From positions 266,300 through 277,784 of the forward strand of contig DEXG01000023.1 of the NCBI GenBank assembly GCA_002364005.1: 11,485 bases of DNA. Reading direction: 5' to 3'. The position numbers and the translations under genes are program-made. The notes beneath the pieces are model-generated. The model worked only from the letters and a program-made list of their open reading frames with translations, did no database searches and was not told where the DNA came from. Source of the DNA: Phycisphaerales bacterium UBA3190. GTDB lineage: Bacteria; Planctomycetota; Phycisphaerae; Phycisphaerales; UBA1924. Positions 6,166 to 11,485 of the stretch are shown in pieces (positions within the stretch are counted from its first letter, which is position 1; every line of letters starts with the position of its first letter).

Positions 6166-7590
6166 ATGAATCGGACCATCCTGTTCGCGTGCGCGTCTTC
6201 TTTGGCGCTCATGGGATGCACGAGCGACCCGCTCCGCCCGCGCCCATCGCACACGCTTACCCGCTCTATCGACCCGATGATCTCTGCGACACCCGTGCCC
6301 TCGCGTTTCCGCGAAGAAGCGGATGAGCCCACGCCCTCGGGCATGATCGACAATCCAACCACGCCCGACGGGTTTGTGCGCTTGGCGCTCTACCGCTCGC
6401 CCGAACTCGAACGCGCGTACCAGCAATGGGCTGCCCTGCGCGAGCGTGTGGTGCAGGTCGGCGCCTTGCCCGATCCACGATTGAGCGTGGGGTTCTTTGC
6501 CAACGAGGTCGAGACACGCGTGGGTGCTCAGCAGGCCCGCATCGGCATCACCCAGCAGTTCCCATGGGCGGGCAAGAGACGCGCCGCGGAAGACGCGGCA
6601 GCCGCCGAGGCGCGCAGCGCCTGGGTGCGCTACACCGCGATCGAACGCTCAATCACCCGACGGGTCATCACTACCCTCTACAGACTCCACGAGCTTGACG
6701 GGACAATCGGCATCACCCGCGAGAGTCTCAATCTGCTGGTGTCGTTCGAGGACTCGATCCGCGCCCGGTACCGGGTCGGGTCAGGGTCGCACCCCGACCT
6801 GGTCCGCGTTCAGGTGGAACTGGGCATGCTCGACGACCAGCTCATCTCGCTGGAGTCCTCCCGCGCGGTGCTCGTCGCCCAGCTTAACGCGATCCTCGAT
6901 CGGCCACACGATACCGCCGTGGCATCTATAGCGGAGCTCCCCGTGCCCACGTTTGACACGACGCTCGGGACCCTAATCGAGCGTGCGGCCAACACCAACC
7001 CGTCACTCATCGCACTGGGTGAACGCGTCCGAGCCGAACAATCCCGCACCGAGATCGCGCGCTACGCGGGCAAGCCCGAGTTTGGTGTCGGGGTCGAGAC
7101 GATTCTCACCAACGACGCGATCAACCCGAACATCTCCGAGAGCGGCGATGACCCGCTGATTCTGAGCTTCAATCTCAACATCCCCATCTGGCGAGACAAG
7201 TATGACGCGCAGGTCCGCGAGTCCATCGCGACCCGGCTCGCGCTCGCCCATGAGCACGACGCGCTCCGCAACAACCTGAGCGCCCGTCTCGCGCAGGCTC
7301 ACTTCGACTACACGGACGCGCACCGACGAACAGAGCTCTACGAGCACACGCTCATCCCCAAGGCGACTGAATCGATCCAGTCCATCCTCGCGTCCTTTCG
7401 CACCGGGTCCGGCGGGTTCACCGATCTGCTCGATGCGCAACGGACCCTCCTCGAGTTCCAGCGCAGCGCCCTCCGCGCAACCAGCGCCCAGGGCATCGCC
7501 CTCGCGCAGATCCACGAGCTCATCGGGATCACCGATGCGAGCACAACCCAGAGCACCTCCGACTCCTCCAACGCGGAGATTGAGCAATGA
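6166..7590 (+). CDS. cusC: TolC/CusC-family outer-membrane efflux lipoprotein
   Basis: This 474-aa protein is the outer-membrane channel of a tripartite RND pump; it carries Cu(I)/Ag(I) from the periplasm to the outside. The N-terminus is a lipoprotein signal with lipobox LMGC, giving a lipidated Cys18. Two repeated OEP domains follow (about 70-255 and 270-455). The first has GALPDPRLSVGF and the typical ITQQFPWAGKRR; the second has FNLNIPIWRDKYDAQVRES and FRTGSGGFTDLLDAQRTLLEFQ, all common in metal-efflux OEPs. The length is normal. ATG 6166 follows AGGA with eight bases of spacing. The 3' end overlaps the adaptor start by four bases (ATGA), implying translational coupling. A 20-residue Ser/Thr-rich tail ends the protein. 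Copper specificity is taken from the adaptor and pump, not from this protein. Confidence 0.9.
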   Translation: MNRTILFACASSLALMGCTSDPLRPRPSHTLTRSIDPMISATPVPSRFREEADEPTPSGMIDNPTTPDGFVRLALYRSPELERAYQQWAALRERVVQVGALPDPRLSVGFFANEVETRVGAQQARIGITQQFPWAGKRRAAEDAAAAEARSAWVRYTAIERSITRRVITTLYRLHELDGTIGITRESLNLLVSFEDSIRARYRVGSGSHPDLVRVQVELGMLDDQLISLESSRAVLVAQLNAILDRPHDTAVASIAELPVPTFDTTLGTLIERAANTNPSLIALGERVRAEQSRTEIARYAGKPEFGVGVETILTNDAINPNISESGDDPLILSFNLNIPIWRDKYDAQVRESIATRLALAHEHDALRNNLSARLAQAHFDYTDAHRRTELYEHTLIPKATESIQSILASFRTGSGGFTDLLDAQRTLLEFQRSALRATSAQGIALAQIHELIGITDASTTQSTSDSSNAEIEQ

Positions 7591-9647
7591 AGACCCTACG
7601 CATCCCTAAAACCGTTCTCTGGATCTGGAAGCGCATCGCGGCGGTGATCGCAATGGTGCTGATCATAATCGCATTCGTCATCGGGCTACGCTTGGGCAAC
7701 ACAGGCGAGCCCACTGTCACTTCCCACGCGCAAGACCACGCAAACCCGTCAACCGACAGTGGCAGTGGCAGGGGCAGTGACAGTGGCAGTGGCAGTGGCA
7801 GTGGCGACACCGATCCCCAGATGTACACCTGCTCGATGCACCCCAGCGTTCGGCTGACCGACCCGGACGCCAAGTGCCCGATCTGCTTCATGGACCTGAT
7901 CCCCGTTCGCGACAGCGCATCGGGCGACACCGGCTCGCTTGTGCTCTCGCTCAACGAGACACAGGCTGCTCGAGTCGAGACGACCCGGGTCGGGCGGTAC
8001 GCCCCCACGAGCACCCTGCGGTTGTTCGGGAAGGTGCGCATGGACGAGACCACCGTCGAACGCATCAGCGCGTACTTCCCGGGACGCATCGAGAAGCTGT
8101 ATGCAAACTTCACGGGTGCTCGGGTGAACGAGGGTGATCATCTGGCGCAGATGTACGCCCCTGATTTGCTGGTTGGGTTCGAGGAACTCCGGCAGGCGGC
8201 TCTCAGCGCCGAGCAGGCGGGCAGCGTGAGTGACATCGTGCAGAAAAGCTCGCTGCAGACCTTGCAAGCGGCGCGAGACCGTCTCCGCCTCTTCGGGATC
8301 GACCAGCCGCTGATCGAACAGATCGAGCGGGAGGGATACAGCGAGGACACCTTCACCATCGATGCTCCGCGAGGCGGCACCATCACGCACATCGCGTCGC
8401 GGGAGGGCGAGTATGTGCAGACGGGGAACGCCATCCTCACCATCGCCGACCTCACCCACCTGTGGGTTGATCTGCAGGCCTTTGAGTCACAGATCGCGCA
8501 GATCCGTTGGGGGCAGCGGGTCCGGTTCAGCGTCGAGTCCCATCCGGGCGAGTTATTCGAGGGTCGTGTGTCGTTCATCGATCCGATGATCGATCCGCAG
8601 ACACGAACAGCCGCGGTTCGCGTCGCGGTCGAGAACCCCGACCGCACGCTCAAGCCCGGGATGTTCGCCAGCGCGACGATCTCGATCACACTCGACGGCT
8701 CAGGCGGCGTGAGCGCCGACGGCCTGCTCGGTCGCTGGGTGTGCCCGATGCATCCCACCGAGATCCAGGACGAGGAGGGCTCGTGCACGATCTGCGGGAT
8801 GGACCTTCTTCCTGCTGAGTCGCTCATCGATTCATCGCACGAATCCGATGAGCCGCATATACCGCTTGTCGTACCGGCGAGCGCTGTGCTCTTCACGGGC
8901 ACCCGTTCGGTCGTTTACACCCAGACCGAAGATGAGAACGGATTTCGGTACACGCCGGTTCAGGTCACGCTGGGACAGCGCGCAGGCGAATTCTACATCG
9001 TGCTCGACGGGCTCAGTGAAAACGATCGAGTGGTAACGAGCGGCGCATTCCGAATCGACAGCGCTATGCAGATCGCCGCCAAGCCGAGCATGATGTCATT
9101 GGAATCTGAAACGCCTGTCACCAGTGCCGCTGTCACTTCCCGCCACGAACGCTTCATGAGTGGGCTCGCTGACAGTGTGAACGCGTACCTGAATGCACAG
9201 GAGGCCCTGGCCGACGATGACCTCGATGCGTTCAACGCCACCGCCGAGACGCTCAACGCCTCGCTCGATCTGGTGCAGACCGACGGGCTGCTTGGTGAGG
9301 ACCTGGTTGCATGGCGGCAAGCGGCCCGCTGGCTACGCACCTCAGGGTCGTTCAGCGATATCGAGCAAGCCCGAGCCGAGTTTGAAACGATGAGCAACGC
9401 GATCTTCTCGCTGCTCGAACGGTTCGGCGCGCCTGACGATACGCACCTGTATGTCGCGCACTGCCCCATGGCGTTCGACTTCAAGGGTGCCGACTGGTTG
9501 CAGAGAACGAAGACCATCGACAACCCGTACTTTGGTGCGAGCATGCTGCGGTGTGGAGAAATCACACGCGAGCTTGAGCCCAAACGGCCCGACAGCCCGG
9601 CGCAGCGCCCCATCCAGGCACCAACCCACAACCACGGGGGGCTGTGA
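7587..9647 (+). CDS. cusB: CusB-type RND adaptor with two HMBD domains and a DUF3347-like C-terminus
   Basis: The 686-aa protein is the periplasmic adaptor that links pump and channel and delivers metal. Order: membrane anchor (about 15-36); Gly/Ser linker (57-74); first heavy-metal-binding domain (79-105: CSMHP with C82, then CPICFMDL with C97, C100); lipoyl and hairpin regions (about 150-280); beta-barrel (about 290-372, LWVDLQAFESQI, KPGMFASATI); second metal domain (385-411: CPMHP with C386, CTICGMDLL with C400, C403); membrane-proximal part from VPASAVL (429); and about 520-665 a DUF3347-like domain with HCPMAF (C626, M628), NPYFG and MLRCGE (C656). E. coli CusB is about 400 aa, so this form is much longer. 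CxMHP/CxICxMDL domains bind soft metals and point to Cu(I)/Ag(I). The start is supported by GGAG nine bases upstream. The next gene starts one base after the stop. Confidence 0.9.
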   Translation: MKTLRIPKTVLWIWKRIAAVIAMVLIIIAFVIGLRLGNTGEPTVTSHAQDHANPSTDSGSGRGSDSGSGSGSGDTDPQMYTCSMHPSVRLTDPDAKCPICFMDLIPVRDSASGDTGSLVLSLNETQAARVETTRVGRYAPTSTLRLFGKVRMDETTVERISAYFPGRIEKLYANFTGARVNEGDHLAQMYAPDLLVGFEELRQAALSAEQAGSVSDIVQKSSLQTLQAARDRLRLFGIDQPLIEQIEREGYSEDTFTIDAPRGGTITHIASREGEYVQTGNAILTIADLTHLWVDLQAFESQIAQIRWGQRVRFSVESHPGELFEGRVSFIDPMIDPQTRTAAVRVAVENPDRTLKPGMFASATISITLDGSGGVSADGLLGRWVCPMHPTEIQDEEGSCTICGMDLLPAESLIDSSHESDEPHIPLVVPASAVLFTGTRSVVYTQTEDENGFRYTPVQVTLGQRAGEFYIVLDGLSENDRVVTSGAFRIDSAMQIAAKPSMMSLESETPVTSAAVTSRHERFMSGLADSVNAYLNAQEALADDDLDAFNATAETLNASLDLVQTDGLLGEDLVAWRQAARWLRTSGSFSDIEQARAEFETMSNAIFSLLERFGAPDDTHLYVAHCPMAFDFKGADWLQRTKTIDNPYFGASMLRCGEITRELEPKRPDSPAQRPIQAPTHNHGGL
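7755..7802 (+). repeat. Imperfect hexanucleotide repeat (GGCAGT)8 coding a Gly-Ser linker
   Basis: Eight consecutive 6-base units occur: five are GGCAGT, two are GACAGT and one is GGCAGG. They are in frame and encode alternating Gly/Asp-Ser between the membrane anchor and the first metal-binding domain of the adaptor. Slippage in such a tract changes linker length by two residues without breaking the frame. Confidence 0.85.
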
Positions 9648-9648
9648 G

Positions 9649-11485
9649 ATGACCCAGGGTCCGCTCCAATCTACCACCCTGCTCGGGCGTATCGTGCGCT
9701 TCTGCCTTGAGCAGAAGCTCATCGTGACGATCCTGCTGCTGGGGATGCTCTTCTGGGGGATGCTCGTTGCCCCGTTCGACTGGAACATCGGCGACCTCCC
9801 CCGCGACCCGGTTCCGGTGGATGCGATCCCGGACATCGGAGAGAATCAGCAGATCGTCTTCACCGAGTGGTCCGGGCGAAGCCCGCAGGACATCGATGAC
9901 CAGATCACCTACCCGCTCACGATCGCGATGATGGGCATCCCGGGGGTCAAGGACATCCGCTCGTACTCCGTATTCGGGTTTTCCACGATCTATGTCGTCT
10001 TCGATGAGGACATCGAGTTCTACTGGTCCCGCTCACGGGTGCTCGAAAAACTCAACGCCCTGCCCGCGGGAACCCTCCCGCAGGGTGTCTCGCCCATGCT
10101 TGGCCCAGACGCGACAGCGCTTGGGCAGGTCTTCTGGTACACGCTTGAGGGACGCGATGCCGACGGCAACCCAACCGGAGGTTGGGGTCTCGACGAGCTG
10201 CGATCCATCCAGGACTTTCAGGTCAAGTACCTCCTCTCAGGGGTCGAGGGCGTCTCGGAGGTCGCGTCGATCGGCGGGTTCGTGCGCGAATACCAGGTCG
10301 ATGTCAATCCTGACGCGATGCGTGCGGCGGGAATCAGTCTGACGCAGGTGATGAACGCCGTGCGCCGGTCCAACCTTGATGTCGGCGCACGCACGATCGA
10401 GGTGAACCGGGCCGAGTATGTCGTGCGTGGCATTGGGTTCATCGAGTCGATCGAGGACCTGGAGAACACCGCCGTGGTCGCGCACGATGGGCAGCCGATT
10501 CTGCTGCGTGAGATCGCCAAGATTTCGACTGGCCCGGCGCTGCGCCGTGGGGTGCTGACGAAGGAGGGCAGCGAGGCCGTCGGGGGTGTGGTGGTCGCAC
10601 GGTTCGGTGAGAACCCGATGGCCACGATCAACCGCATCAAGTCCAAGATCGATGAGATCGCCCCGGGGCTCCCGAGCAAAGTGCTTGAGGACGGGACCGA
10701 GTCACGCATCAGCATCGTCCCGTTCTACGACCGATCGGGGCTGATCAAGGAAACACTGGAAACGCTCAACGCCGCGATCGAGCAGCAGGTGCTCATCACC
10801 CTCATCGTTGTCATTCTGATGGTCATGCACCTGCGATCGAGCCTGCTCATCGGTGCCATGCTCCCGGTTGCGGTGCTGGGCACTTTCATCGGCATGAAGG
10901 TCTTCGGCGTTGACGCGAACATCGTCGCCCTATCGGGCATCGCCATCGCGATCGGTACCATCGTGGATATGGGCATCGTGCTCAGCGAGAACATGCTCAG
11001 GAAGCTCAAGGAAGCCCCGCCGGAGGCGCCCAAGATCGAGACGATCTATGAGGCGACCATGGAAGTCGGCGGCGCGGTGCTGACCGCTGTGGCGACCACC
11101 GTCGTTGGGTTCCTGCCCGTGTTCACAATGACCGCCGCCGAGGGCAAGCTCTTCAAACCCCTCGCGTACACCAAAACCTTCGCGCTCATCGCATCGATCG
11201 TGATCGCGCTCACAATTCTCCCAGCGGCCGCCCATGTGCTGCTGGGCTGGTCGCCCCGTGCCGGGCTGCTCGCACGCATCGCACGCTCCAGGGGCACACG
11301 CCTGATGGCGTGGTCTATCAATATTCTGATTGTGCTGGTCGTGCTCGTCCTGCTTTCGCGGTCATGGGAACCGCTCGGCCCCGAGCCCGGTGCGCTTGGC
11401 AACATCCTGCTGATCGCGTTGATCATCGCCATCCTCCTGGGGATCTTCTGGCTCGTGCGGCTCGCGTTCCCCGCCGTATTGGGCT
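9649..11485 (+). CDS. cusA: CusA-type RND heavy-metal efflux pump, 3' end off the window
   Basis: An uninterrupted frame of 612 codons runs from ATG 9649 to the right edge, about the first half to 60% of a usual CusA (just over 1000 aa). It is the proton-driven inner-membrane pump (ACR_tran, HME-RND). Seen in order: TM1 (about 24-43); the family hallmark region VPVDAIPDIGENQQIVFTEW and SGRSPQDIDDQITYPLT; porter subdomains with GVEGVSEVASIGGFVREYQV; TM2-TM4 (about 379-445); and GIAIAIGTIVDMGIVLSENM with the proton-relay aspartate D440, a CusA-type rather than CzcA-type motif, indicating monovalent Cu/Ag. TM5-6 follow (about 463-520). Two further hydrophobic stretches (552-570 and 585-605) exceed the E. 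coli layout. The methionine triad that binds Cu(I) should lie beyond the window. It starts one base after the adaptor stop, within the same operon. Confidence 0.93.
   Translation, partial: MTQGPLQSTTLLGRIVRFCLEQKLIVTILLLGMLFWGMLVAPFDWNIGDLPRDPVPVDAIPDIGENQQIVFTEWSGRSPQDIDDQITYPLTIAMMGIPGVKDIRSYSVFGFSTIYVVFDEDIEFYWSRSRVLEKLNALPAGTLPQGVSPMLGPDATALGQVFWYTLEGRDADGNPTGGWGLDELRSIQDFQVKYLLSGVEGVSEVASIGGFVREYQVDVNPDAMRAAGISLTQVMNAVRRSNLDVGARTIEVNRAEYVVRGIGFIESIEDLENTAVVAHDGQPILLREIAKISTGPALRRGVLTKEGSEAVGGVVVARFGENPMATINRIKSKIDEIAPGLPSKVLEDGTESRISIVPFYDRSGLIKETLETLNAAIEQQVLITLIVVILMVMHLRSSLLIGAMLPVAVLGTFIGMKVFGVDANIVALSGIAIAIGTIVDMGIVLSENMLRKLKEAPPEAPKIETIYEATMEVGGAVLTAVATTVVGFLPVFTMTAAEGKLFKPLAYTKTFALIASIVIALTILPAAAHVLLGWSPRAGLLARIARSRGTRLMAWSINILIVLVVLVLLSRSWEPLGPEPGALGNILLIALIIAILLGIFWLVRLAFPAVLG

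Noticed and set aside
6084..6326. 80-aa plus-strand frame overlapping the start of cusC
   Set aside because: Arg/Pro/His-rich out-of-frame translation; the cusC frame has a clear lipoprotein signal and conserved motifs.
7003..7587. Long minus-strand frame opposite cusC
   Set aside because: Long antisense frames are expected in GC-rich genes; the plus strand carries clear OEP motifs over the same interval.

Overview
The window looks like chromosomal DNA of a planctomycete, most likely of the Phycisphaerae type. This rests on GC-rich coding sequence, an ECF-like sigma factor with the LQPTALVHEALL signature, a membrane Ser/Thr kinase fused to a TPR-like region directly behind it, a large secreted LamG protein, and a copper-type RND efflux operon with heavy-metal-binding domains. 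The assignment comes from gene content only; no rRNA or other phylogenetic marker is present.

Layout. (1) Positions 1-1574, minus strand: 5' part of an exported LamG-domain protein that runs off the left edge. (2) 1575-1802: divergent intergenic region with short dyads and a direct repeat but no convincing promoter. (3) 1803-4998, plus strand: ECF-type sigma factor followed 7 bases later by a transmembrane Ser/Thr kinase with a long TPR-like C-terminal half. This is a probable two-gene signalling operon. (4) 4973-5293: short frame resembling the C-terminal end of a large serine recombinase, probably a gene remnant. (5) 5294-5641: AT-richer junction with one possible 50-aa ORF and a candidate promoter. 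(6) 5642 to the right edge, plus strand: small secreted Cys-rich protein, then cusC-, cusB- and cusA-like genes. cusC/cusB overlap by 4 bases and cusB/cusA are 1 base apart; cusA is cut by the edge.

How the genes work together. The second operon encodes a complete tripartite Cu(I)/Ag(I) exporter: outer-membrane lipoprotein channel, periplasmic adaptor with three separate candidate metal-binding modules, and proton-driven inner-membrane pump. A Cys-rich periplasmic protein precedes it and may bind metal. The sigma/kinase pair is probably a separate regulatory unit, with the kinase sensing or transmitting a signal to the sigma factor or its pathway. Nothing in the sequence ties it to the efflux operon. 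The recombinase-like remnant and AT-rich junction between the two operons suggest that the efflux genes lie beside an old insertion or recombination boundary.

No tRNA, rRNA, CRISPR array or complete insertion sequence was seen. The biology is mostly recognisable families. The less ordinary points are the three-module adaptor, the degenerate kinase motifs, the Cys-rich leader protein, the paired hairpins before cusC and the recombinase remnant.
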